A stretch of 64,000 nt of DNA, taken from Methylomonas sp. MK1. Its GTDB lineage: Bacteria > Pseudomonadota > Gammaproteobacteria > Methylococcales > Methylomonadaceae. Every line of letters begins with the position of its first letter. The stretch's first letter is position 1. The stretch is taken from positions 992,001-1,056,000 of the forward strand of contig NZ_AQOV01000001.1 in the NCBI RefSeq assembly GCF_000365425.1. The letters run 5' to 3'. Below are positions 17,536-25,900 of this stretch, one piece after another. The translations under genes and the position numbers were made by a program. The notes beneath the pieces are model-generated. The model searched no databases and was not told where the DNA came from. It saw nothing but the letters and a program-made list of their open reading frames with translations.

Positions 17536-18792
17536 TTAGTCGGCTGCTACGCTGCGGCTCGAAGCTCTGATCTGCGCTTGCGGTTTTTCCGCACTGCCAT
17601 ACAGTAAATCGCTGATCGATTCGCTAATACGCGGCAAACCACCCATGTCGATTTGATACAAGCGGCTGTGATGAACGTTGGTACGGCCCAACTCTTCACG
17701 GACCGTGTCCATCAGTAATTTTGGGGTCAGTTGGTTGGGGTGAATGGCACGCACCAAGCCTTGCAGCGCCAGGCGCTCCGCACGTATCCATTGCTCTTGG
17801 GAAGGTTTGACGCGCGGCACCAAAATAGCGCGCTTGCGCAGGGTCAGTAATTCGCAGGTGGAGTTGTAACCGCCCATGCTCACCACCAAATCAGCGGCTT
17901 CCATACAAGCCATCATGTCGGTGTTAAACTCCTGAATCACCACATTTCGGCAACTGCGAGCCAAAACTTCAAGCTGATGGCGGCGGCTTTCCGACATTTC
18001 CGGGCCGCATATCATCAAGGTCATGGTGTTGTCGCCCAGATCCTGACGACTCAAGCCTTCCAGATAACTGTGCAGCAATTGGTAGCCGTCTTCGCCACCG
18101 CCGGCGGTGACCAGCACCAGACGCTCCTTGGTGCAACCGATTTGCTCGCGAATCTCACCGGCTTTTTTGTCGCTGCGTTCGCGGGCTATGTAGCCGCAGA
18201 AGTCGACTTTCTCGTGGCTGGCGTCGGGAAATTCGTATTCCTTGCGCATGTCGTAAATGTCAGGAGAACCGACTACCAATACCTTGTCGTAATGCGACTG
18301 GATGGCGTCGTGATAGCCGTTTTTCTTCCAGACCGGAATCGTGCTTTCCGGACTATCGAGGATGTCACGCAACAGCAAGACCAGTTTGGCGCGGTGACCA
18401 CGACGTTGCATGAGATGCAGAGCGGCACCCAATTCGTCGCTGACGCCATAGGGCTTTTTGTCCACTAAAATCAAATCAGGATCGAAATCCAGCACCGCGC
18501 TAAGGATGATGTTGCTGCGCAGCTTGAGCAATTGTTCGTATTCCATATCCAGGAATTTCACCGAGTAGTCGCCTTTGACGTTGCGAGACAAACAAGGCAA
18601 TTTGATGTAATCGATACGATCGGGGATACGGAAGGCATGCAGCATGGGCGAGCCGGACAGAATTAGTACCGAGACGTTCGGGTCGGCATCCACCAGGGAT
18701 TTAGAAATTGCCAACATCCGGCGAATGTTACCCAGACCGAAGGTATCGTGAGAATACACAATGATTCTTTTAGATTGGTTGATAAGCGTCAT
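17536..18792 (-). CDS. Glycosyltransferase, MurG/GT28-like (first gene of polysaccharide operon)
   Basis: 418 aa from the ATG at 18792, with AAGGAAT upstream; the frame is open to 18822. N-terminus RIIVYSHDTFGLGNIRRML is a GT-B loop with Asn in place of the His seen in its paralogues. C-terminal part LVLVTAGGGEDGYQLL and LVVSMGGYNSTCELLTLRKRAILVP form the donor site. It heads the 12-gene minus-strand operon that runs to 2229. The ~440-base upstream gap presumably carries the operon promoter, shared with the divergent gene at 19234. Confidence 0.83.
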   Translation of the reverse strand: MTLINQSKRIIVYSHDTFGLGNIRRMLAISKSLVDADPNVSVLILSGSPMLHAFRIPDRIDYIKLPCLSRNVKGDYSVKFLDMEYEQLLKLRSNIILSAVLDFDPDLILVDKKPYGVSDELGAALHLMQRRGHRAKLVLLLRDILDSPESTIPVWKKNGYHDAIQSHYDKVLVVGSPDIYDMRKEYEFPDASHEKVDFCGYIARERSDKKAGEIREQIGCTKERLVLVTAGGGEDGYQLLHSYLEGLSRQDLGDNTMTLMICGPEMSESRRHQLEVLARSCRNVVIQEFNTDMMACMEAADLVVSMGGYNSTCELLTLRKRAILVPRVKPSQEQWIRAERLALQGLVRAIHPNQLTPKLLMDTVREELGRTNVHHSRLYQIDMGGLPRISESISDLLYGSAEKPQAQIRASSRSVAAD

Positions 18793-19233
18793 GGCCCGGA
18801 TTCCTTTTGCAGCATCGTTCACTATGCGGGCGCAAGCAGTTTCCAGTGTGGATGATCTGGCGCCCGGTTCAATTTCGGTAACCAGACAAAACCGTGGTTA
18901 CGTGCAGCGTCTATTCCCGGGCAAACAAGCAAGGTTCATTCAAATCGTCATTTTCATCAAACTTTAATGTGGCAATGTTATCGGGCTTGCCCACAGGCCG
19001 CATTGATGGGGTTTCCATGCAGCATGTCTTACAGTCGCTCGAAATAGATTGAGGTTTCAGGAAACCGGGGTTTTGAACCGCTTCGGCAATTTTTCGCCAA
19101 CGGTTTACGGGATGAGGGATTGGTATTCGATCTATTCTGCTTTGCTTCCAGATGGCGCAAGGGAATTAAGAGGTTTTTAAGCAAATAGGAGAACAATCCG
19201 CCGCGACTGAAACAATCCAACAAAGGAGGATAT
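18793..19233. promoter_or_regulatory. Divergent intergenic region between the polysaccharide operon and the His-rich gene
   Basis: About 440 bases with no convincing gene; the small minus-strand open frame at 19029-19223 lacks a recognisable protein. As the only sizeable gap upstream of the 12-gene operon it should hold that operon's promoter, and on the other strand the promoter of the gene at 19234, which has a strong AAAGGAGG ribosome site at about 19219-19227. I could not fix -35/-10 boxes or operators with confidence. Confidence 0.5.
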
Positions 19234-19500
19234 ATGTTCAGGCTTATATTGATATTGTTAATCGGCGTGTTATGTTCCGGGACAGCTTTTGCGCATGGAG
19301 GTGATTGGGGACATGGCCACCATAGGCGGCATCATCACCATCATGGGCATGGTTACCGGCCCTATTTTAGGGGACATAGCCCAGCGAGAATGGGCTATTA
19401 CCCGCCCCCGCCGCCCCGTTATTTTGGGCGGCCGCCGCTAGACTATTACGGCTATCCGCAACGGCCCATGCCGAGATATGACTACAGGGATCGCTGGTGA
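19234..19500 (+). CDS. Small histidine/tyrosine/proline-rich secreted protein
   Basis: 88 aa, with a strong ribosome site (AAAGGAGG) just upstream. A clear signal peptide (MFRLILILLIGVLCSGTAFA) is followed by a His-rich stretch (HGGDWGHGHHRRHHHHHGHG) and then a Tyr/Pro/Arg-rich tail (YYPPPPPRYFGRPP). Function unknown; the His cluster suggests binding of nickel, copper, zinc or cobalt in the periplasm. Similar low-complexity His-rich exported peptides occur in many proteobacteria. The mature part has little other sequence information, so homology calls will be weak. Confidence 0.75.
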   Translation: MFRLILILLIGVLCSGTAFAHGGDWGHGHHRRHHHHHGHGYRPYFRGHSPARMGYYPPPPPRYFGRPPLDYYGYPQRPMPRYDYRDRW

Positions 19501-19588
19501 TTATTAACCCGACACTTAAACTATGCCCTGCGAGTACAGAGGGAGAAGGAGATATTCTAATTCTTAGAAGTTCCTTTAAATGCCGTCG

Positions 19589-19664
19589 CTCCCGCGAAGG
19601 CGGGAGCCCAGCGGCTATGCTTGATTCAGTAAGCGGTCTAATGGCCCCAGCCTTCGCGGGAATG
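19589..19664. repeat. Intergenic palindromic repeat element
   Basis: CTCCCGCGAAGGCGGGAG (19589-19606) folds into a 7-bp stem with a GAAG loop. About 45 bases on, CCTTCGCGGGAATG (19651-19664) is a diverged inverted copy, so the block is an inverted-repeat pair. Short CCCGCGAAGGCGGG elements of this kind are common dispersed intergenic repeats in proteobacterial genomes. It lies between the His-rich gene and the 3' end of cysK and could also slow transcription from either side. Confidence 0.6.
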
Positions 19665-19762
19665 CAGAATCCAGCGAATTCAAGGGCCGGGTTAATTAGC
19701 GTTTGCCACGGTCAAAAACCCAGACCGCTATCCCCTATACGTCAGTATCGACGCGCGCCAAA

Positions 19763-20740
19763 TCAGACCGCCACACCCTGCGCATCAAACAAGCCTTCGA
19801 ATAAGGCCGAACTCAAATAGCGTTCGCCGGAGTCCGGAAGCACCACGACAATAGTCTTGCCAACATTTTCCGGTCGTTTTGCCACCCGCACCGCCACTGC
19901 AACTGCCGCACCGCAGGAAATGCCGGATAACAAGCCTTCTTCCCGCGCCAAACGCCGCGCATACTCAATCGCTTCGTCATTACTAACTTGCTCGATGGCA
20001 TCAATCATGGACAAATCCAATACGTCGGGCACGAAACCGGCGCCTATGCCCTGAATTTTATGCGGTCCGGGTTGTATATCTTGGCCGCTACGATACTGAC
20101 TTAACACCGGACTGGCTTCCGGCTCAACGGCAATGGAAACGATGGGCTTGCACTGCGTGAGTTTGATATAGCGCGACACGCCGGTAATGGTGCCGCCAGT
20201 ACCGACACCGGAAACGAAAATATCGACCGCACCGTCGCTATCGTGCCAAATTTCCGGCCCGGTGGTTTGTTCGTGGATTTGCGGGTTGGCGGGGTTTTTA
20301 AACTGCTGCAACAGTACGTAGCGCTCCGGATCGGAAGCGACGATCTCTTCCGCCTTGGCTATAGCGCCTTTCATACCTTTTGCGCCCTCGGTCAGCACCA
20401 ATTTCGCGCCGTATGCCACCAGCAATTTCCGGCGCTCGATACTCATCGTATCCGGCATGGTTAAAGTTAGCGGGATGCCACGCGCCGCAGCGACAAATGC
20501 CAGTGCAATGCCGGTATTGCCGCTGGTCGGCTCGATCAACTCCTTGCCAGGCCCAAGCAGGCCCCGTTGTTGCGCATCATTAATCATTGCCGCGCCGATG
20601 CGGCATTTCACCGAATATCCGGGGTTACGCCCTTCGACTTTAGCCAATAGGGTGACTTGAGCGCCGTCAGTAATGCGGTTAAGCCTAACCAGCGGAGTTT
20701 TGCCGATAGACTGCGAATTGTCGGGATACCAATATGCCAT
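19763..20740 (-). CDS. cysK: Cysteine synthase A (O-acetylserine sulfhydrylase)
   Basis: 325 aa from the ATG at 20740 ([10 protein letters not shown]), with GGAAAA upstream; an in-frame start at 20755 is less likely. A pyridoxal-phosphate enzyme that makes cysteine from O-acetylserine and sulfide. The PLP lysine lies in [15 protein letters not shown], matching enterobacterial Cys[13 protein letters not shown] is the substrate loop; [16 protein letters not shown] and [11 protein letters not shown] bind the PLP phosphate and ring. Length is normal. A strong terminator-like hairpin lies in its leader (20768-20801). Confidence 0.96.
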   Translation of the reverse strand: MAYWYPDNSQSIGKTPLVRLNRITDGAQVTLLAKVEGRNPGYSVKCRIGAAMINDAQQRGLLGPGKELIEPTSGNTGIALAFVAAARGIPLTLTMPDTMSIERRKLLVAYGAKLVLTEGAKGMKGAIAKAEEIVASDPERYVLLQQFKNPANPQIHEQTTGPEIWHDSDGAVDIFVSGVGTGGTITGVSRYIKLTQCKPIVSIAVEPEASPVLSQYRSGQDIQPGPHKIQGIGAGFVPDVLDLSMIDAIEQVSNDEAIEYARRLAREEGLLSGISCGAAVAVAVRVAKRPENVGKTIVVVLPDSGERYLSSALFEGLFDAQGVAV

Positions 20741-20767
20741 AACGTTTTCCTTCAAAATGGATAGTCG

Positions 20768-20801
20768 AAAAAAAGCCAGTGCGCATTGACCTACACTGGC
20801 T
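20768..20801 (-). terminator. Hairpin with T-run just upstream of cysK (terminator or attenuator)
   Basis: On the minus strand an AGCCAGTG stem pairs with CACTGGCT across a 12-base loop and is followed by seven T residues, a classic intrinsic terminator. It ends only ~28 bases before the cysK start and points the same way. It either ends a transcript from upstream (the small gene at 21096-21260 is on the same strand) or works as an attenuator in the cysK leader. Confidence 0.7.
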
Positions 20802-21095
20802 GTTTATGGGGTTGAATTAAGCTCACACAGCTAAATCAGAAAAACGTGCTGCTCACGCCCTGGATAGCCGTAGTACCACAGTTCCAAGATTGCGCCTGTT
20901 TGAAGATTTTTGCAACCAGCAGCCAGACCTATCGCGCATCCCAGGGATAACTGGTCATAAATCAAAGACAGTAAACACAAGCAGCAGGCAAGCATCGGTA
21001 GCCAAAGCGTTGCGTTACCGGAAGTTGTGATTGAAGGTTTGAGGATAGAACCTGAAAGCGCACACCGGTGAAGGCATGCGCGAAATCGGCAGAGT
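20802..21095. other. Intergenic region upstream of cysK; possible very small ORF
   Basis: About 300 bases without a firm gene. A minus-strand ATG frame of 54 codons (20831-20995), starting MLACCLCLLSLI and ending in GREQHVFLI, is open but has no good ribosome site and matches nothing I recognise. The region could instead be the leader or a non-coding transcript ending at the terminator at 20768-20801. Confidence 0.3.
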
Positions 21096-21260
21096 TTACT
21101 TTTTGGATGTTCTGATAATTGAAGTCAGATGACGACCGCATTGTGCGCAAATAAAGTTTCCAGTGGGTACGCCGGAGACATATTCTTTGGCCAAGGACGG
21201 GTGGTCACAGTGCTCGTCATTTCTACTTTTAGTCGATGTGTCTACTTTCTTTGCGTCCAT
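21096..21260 (-). CDS. 54-aa zinc-ribbon-like small protein
   Basis: A 54-codon gene with ATG at 21258-21260 and stop at 21096-21098. GGGGAAG lies 3 bases before the ATG as a ribosome site. The protein has a basic/acidic N-terminus, then EHCDHPSLAKEYVSGVPTGN and FICAQCGRHLTS: C18 and H20 followed by CxxC (C38, C41) and H44, an arrangement fitting one zinc site. No signal peptide or membrane helix. Function unknown; small single-zinc proteins of this kind are often nucleic-acid or protein adaptors. Same strand as cysK but separated from it by a terminator. Confidence 0.65.
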   Translation of the reverse strand: MDAKKVDTSTKSRNDEHCDHPSLAKEYVSGVPTGNFICAQCGRHLTSIIRTSKK

Positions 21261-21722
21261 AATCTTCCCCTTGCTTTACACATACTTACATGATTATTTA
21301 ACAAATTTATTTACGTTAAAAGATAAGCAAAAAATATACACAGAGAACACAAGCTTATGTACTTAAAAGACTTTTAATTGCCGCAGACTAAACCAAGCAA
21401 AAGCCGAACGGTGATTTGTAAATTTTCTCGACTTAGCAATTTATGCTAACCATCGAATTTATCGATACAACAGCTATTTACCATTCTAATTTGACGAATT
21501 TGAGCGGCTAATATATTGAAATCGAAAAAATCAACTGAACCAGTTTGTTTGCTTGCAGAACAGGCCACTGTAAAAAATTTCGACAGCTGATAAAAGCCTG
21601 GTGTCTAGCCGGCTACAAGGGAATTTACCGGAGCGAATGCCATTTTTCAAGCCGCCTGACCGCGCCCCCATTTGGGAGAATATTCGGAAAAATAATTGAC
21701 CTTGAACCAAACCAACAGGCAC
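21261..21722. other. AT-rich intergenic region, no gene seen
   Basis: About 460 bases, notably AT-rich between 21280 and 21540, between the zinc-ribbon gene and the small membrane protein gene. Open frames here (21163-21366 plus, 21531-21806 minus) overlap real genes on the other strand or in another frame and lack ribosome sites. It probably holds the promoter for the small gene at 21096-21260. No repeat or RNA gene recognised. Confidence 0.4.
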
Positions 21723-21748
21723 AAAAAAGGGGCTAACAAGCCCCTTTT
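21723..21748 (-). terminator. Intrinsic terminator of the small membrane protein gene
   Basis: A perfect 10-bp stem (AAAAGGGGCT / AGCCCCTTTT) with a 4-base loop. On the minus strand it ends in six T residues, about 20 bases after the stop of the gene at 21769-22092. The A/T flanks on both sides mean it could work in both directions. Confidence 0.85.
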
Positions 21749-21768
21749 CTACGATTGCGTTAAGCGGT

Positions 21769-22092
21769 CTATTTAACAGCTTCAGCAATTTTGTTAAACG
21801 CTTCAACCCGCTGTTTGCCGGTGTTGGCTAAATCGATGCCGTTCTCAACAATCATCTGAATCAGACCTGGAGTGCTGTAGACGATTTTACCCATGTAAGC
21901 GACCACTGGCACAGCAACAATCGCACCGAACAATGTACCTATACCTATCAAATGCAGCATTTTAGTAATCAGCACCACGATATCCAGTGGTAACAAAATC
22001 AAAGTACCGAAGTACAACAACACAATGAATGTGAACAGCGCGAACACCACAAACTGCAGCAGTCTTACCAATGCGACATTAAGGTTTTTCAT
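21769..22092 (-). CDS. Small membrane protein of unknown function
   Basis: 107 aa. Two strongly hydrophobic segments (VALVRLLQFVVFALFTFIVL then LYFGTLILLPL, and LIGIGTLFGAIVAVPVVAYM) are followed by a charged helical tail (IVENGIDLANTGKQRVEAFN). Likely an inner-membrane protein with two or three helices and a soluble C-terminus. I do not recognise the family. It is a single-gene transcript with its own terminator, and about 150 bases separate it from the rhomboid gene on the same strand. Confidence 0.7.
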   Translation of the reverse strand: MKNLNVALVRLLQFVVFALFTFIVLLYFGTLILLPLDIVVLITKMLHLIGIGTLFGAIVAVPVVAYMGKIVYSTPGLIQMIVENGIDLANTGKQRVEAFNKIAEAVK

Positions 22093-22246
22093 GTTTATTT
22101 GTCTCGAATGAATGAAGAATCTTTTGCAAACACAGGCAACGGCCTTGATTTTCGTTACCTTTTCAGCCGTTAGCCAACTAGCGGCATTATAAAATAAAAG
22201 CCCTACCGTTTCTTGCTTTTTTGCCGTTTAACCGCGGCTTGGGCGC

Positions 22247-22954
22247 CTATTCATCCGACTGGAATTGATATTCCGGGGGTTTCTTTTCGATAAAAAACGG
22301 ATGTAACAACGCTCCGGCAACGAAACCTCCGAGATGTGCCCACCAGGCCGAATCCACCGCGACGTTATCTAAAAAAGTTGCCGTAAACACATCACCGATT
22401 TGAATGATCACCCAAAACCCAAGAAAAGCTATCGCCGGCACATGGAAAAACAGCGGATAAAACAGGATGGGCACCAGTATCACCACGGTAGCTTGCGGGA
22501 AACGGAAGAAATACGCACCCAACACCCCGGCAATCGCGCCTGATGCACCTACCACCGGCACCGCCATCTTTGGGTAAAAATACCACTGCGCATAAGTTGC
22601 CAACAGCCCGCATAAGACATAAAACACCACAAAACGTTTATGTCCCATCAAGTCTTCGATGTTGTCCGCAAATATCCATAAAAACACCATGTTCATCAGC
22701 AAATGGCCGAAACCGCCGTGCAGGAACATATTGGTAAAAAATGACAGATAATAATCCGGCGGCAAGCCGAAACTATAAGCCCAATCAGGATTGGAATACC
22801 GAATCGGCACCATCCCGTACATGTAGACAAAGTGCTGGCCCATTTCATCGGGCATAAACAGCATCGCCACGTACACTGCAATACAGATAGCCATGATGCC
22901 CCACGTCACATAAGGCTTGGTGTTACACGGTATCGAATCTCGAATGGGTATCAT
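22247..22954 (-). CDS. Rhomboid-family intramembrane serine protease
   Basis: 235 aa with six or more membrane helices. The family's catalytic dyad is visible: Ser in GASGAIAGVLGAYF (GxSG) and His in AWWAHLGGFVAGALLHPFF. HGGFGHLLMNMVFLWIF supplies the conserved HxxxN region of helix 2. It would cut membrane proteins within their helices; the substrate is unknown. The gene stands alone between hrpA and the small membrane protein gene. Confidence 0.92.
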   Translation of the reverse strand: MIPIRDSIPCNTKPYVTWGIMAICIAVYVAMLFMPDEMGQHFVYMYGMVPIRYSNPDWAYSFGLPPDYYLSFFTNMFLHGGFGHLLMNMVFLWIFADNIEDLMGHKRFVVFYVLCGLLATYAQWYFYPKMAVPVVGASGAIAGVLGAYFFRFPQATVVILVPILFYPLFFHVPAIAFLGFWVIIQIGDVFTATFLDNVAVDSAWWAHLGGFVAGALLHPFFIEKKPPEYQFQSDE

Positions 22955-22996
22955 CTTGGACTTCCTTCTATAGTGGGCACATGATTCAGAGGCTGA

Positions 22997-25900
22997 TTAA
23001 AATTTTTCGTTCCAAGTCTTTTCCAGACGCTGTACAGAAACCGGAAAAGCGGTTTTCAATTGCTGTGCAAACAGCGACACTCGCAATTCTTCCAAACTCC
23101 AGCGGAAGGGTTCACGCTCGGGCATAGGCACCAACGTCTTCATTTGCTTCTCGACATGTTGCCAAAAACGTTGCGACAGTCTGTGCAGACCTTGGATATC
23201 CGCCGAATCCGGCTTTTGCTTATCCAGACGACACTCTATGGCTTTTAAATAACGCGGAATCGCTTGCATCTGCGCCAGCGGCGTAAACCGCAAAAAACCA
23301 GCAAATAGCAGTAAACTCAGCTGTTTTTCCAAGTCTTCTCTCAAACCTGGGTTAACGCCGGTCTGTTTCAATCGCTGTCTAACTGCTTGGTAGTTTGCCA
23401 TGATTTCCGTTGCATGCTTGCCCACCTGAGTCCCAACCGTGACCAACATCGATTTTTTAGCCGCCAGCGCCGCGTCGAACTGCTGTTGACTGCGAATTGT
23501 GTTATCGGCGACGAACACACTATTAAAGATTAAGAATAGTAGGTCTTCCTTAAAATCGCCGCCCGGCCGCTCTTTCAACAACGGATGCTTGGGCAGTTGG
23601 TTATAGGCCAACTGCAAAGTAGCCTGGACGCCACTGTTTTTTAACAAATACTGCGCATCCTTACGGCATTGCAATTGAAACAACTTGGTTAAACCGTCGA
23701 AATGCGCCAGATCGGCCTTATATTGCGTGTCGAGTATCTTCACCCCCACCGTGTCGCCTTCATCGACAATCGCCGGAAAGCCAATGAAGGTCTGACCTTT
23801 TTGCATGAACTGCCAAGTCTCCGGCAAGTCATCAAACGCCCAGGCGATACAGCCGGTGTGGTTCATTTCCTCTTGCGCCAACTTATCGAAACTGTCGCCG
23901 GCCTTGGTCGCGTAATCGGCTTGCAACTTGGCCAGATTGCGGCCATAACCCAAGGCCCGGCCATGATCATCAACAATGCGAAAATTCATCTTCAAATGAT
24001 CCGGCAACGCATCCGGCTGCCATTCATTCAAGGGTATCGACTCGCCGGTCAGTTTGCGCAAACGGCCACTCAACCACTCGAACAACGAGCCTTTAAAATC
24101 CGGTTCGATTTCCAGACAGGCCTTGGCGGTGTTCGGCACCGGCACGAAATGTTTACGTAGATGTTTGGGCAATGACTTGATCAAGGCCGTGACTTTTTCT
24201 TCCAGCATGCCCGGCACCAGCCAATCGAACGGCGCTTGGCGGATTTGATTGAGTTGATGCACCGGCACGATAGCGGTTACGCCATCCTCGTCATGCCCCG
24301 GCTCGAAGCGGTAATGCAATTCGATCGTCAAATCGCCGATTTTTTTACTGTCCGGAAAATCCCAATCGTTAAACTGATTCTCGTCGCTGCGCGTCAGATC
24401 CGCCTTGGTTAAAAACAGGATTTTCGGATTATCGCGTTCGACTTTCTTGCGCCACTGATCGAGGGTAATGCCGCTAACTACCTCAGCCGGCAGCTTTTTA
24501 TCGTAAAACTGATACAGCCATTCCTCGTCTTCCACCAAATCGACGCGGCGGCCTTTGTGCTGAATGTAGCCCACCTCTTCCAGCAAGGCCTCGTTGGCCT
24601 TAAAGAACGGCGCGTTGCTGTGATAATCGTGATTGACCAGCGCATGGCGGATAAACATCTCCCGCGCGGCTTTAGGATCGACATTTTCGTAAGGTACTTT
24701 GCGCTTGGCCTGCAAGGTCAAACCGTACAACAGCGTGCGCTCGTAAACCCCGCTGCGCCCGGCGTTTTTCTCCCAATGCGGGTCGTAGTAATTGCGTTTG
24801 ACCAGATGTTGGGCGCAGGCTTCTATCCATTCCGGCTCGATCTTGGCGACGGTACGTGCATAGACCTTGCTGGTTTCGACTTGTTCGGCGGCCATGATCC
24901 ATTTTGGCTTGGCCTTGTGCTGGCCGGAACCCGGAAAGATGAAAAATTTCAAACCGCGCGCGCCCAGATATTCGTATTGCTCGTGTCTAAAACCGATATT
25001 CGATAACAAACCCGGCAACAACGCCATATGAATCTGTTCGTAATTGGCTGGATTGCCGCTGGTCTTCAAGCCCAAATCGCCGCGCGCCACCTGCATAATC
25101 TGGGTGTGGATGTCATGCCACTCACGCATGCGGATATAAGACAAGAAATTGTCCTGGCAATACTTGCGCAGCTTGCTGTTGGTCAGATGCTTCTTCTGTT
25201 CTTCAAAGGCATTCCACAGATTCAGCAAACTCAAAAAATCGGAGTCCTCGGCCTTGAACTGCGCATGCTTCGCTTCCGCCTGCGGCATTTTATCGGCGGG
25301 CTTATCACGCGGGTCCTGAATGCTTAATGCCGACACAATAATCGCCACCTCATGCAGCGAGCCCAGCTCAGCCGCCGCCAACAACATCCGCGCCAGCTTG
25401 GGATCAGTGGGGATCTTCGCCAACTGCCGACCGGTATCGGTCAACTGGCCGGCCTTGTCCAGGGCATCCACCTCAAACAGCGCATTCTTACCATCCCGGA
25501 TCATCTTATCGTCCGGCGGCTCGACGAACGGAAAATCTTCGATATCGCCCAACTTCAAGGCCGCCATCTGCAAAATCACCGACGACAGATTGGTGCGCAG
25601 GATTTCCGGTTCGGTAAATTCCGGTCGCGCCAGATAATCTTCTTTCGAATACAGCCGGATGCAAATACCCTCAGCCACCCGCCCGCAGCGCCCTGCCCTT
25701 TGGTTGGCGCTGGCTTGAGAGATACGCTCGATAGGCAAGCGCTGAATTTTACTTTTATGGCTGTAACGGCTGATGCGGGCATGGCCCGAATCGATCACGC
25801 AGCGGATGCCCGGCACGGTCAACGAGGTTTCGGCGACGTTGGTAGCCAGCACGATACGCGGCTTGTTGCCGCTGGGCTTGAACACTCGTTCCTGCTCGCT

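Noticed and set aside
21163..21366. 67-codon plus-strand frame with a hydrophobic stretch
   Set aside because: It is opposite the better supported 54-aa zinc-ribbon gene and lacks a ribosome site.
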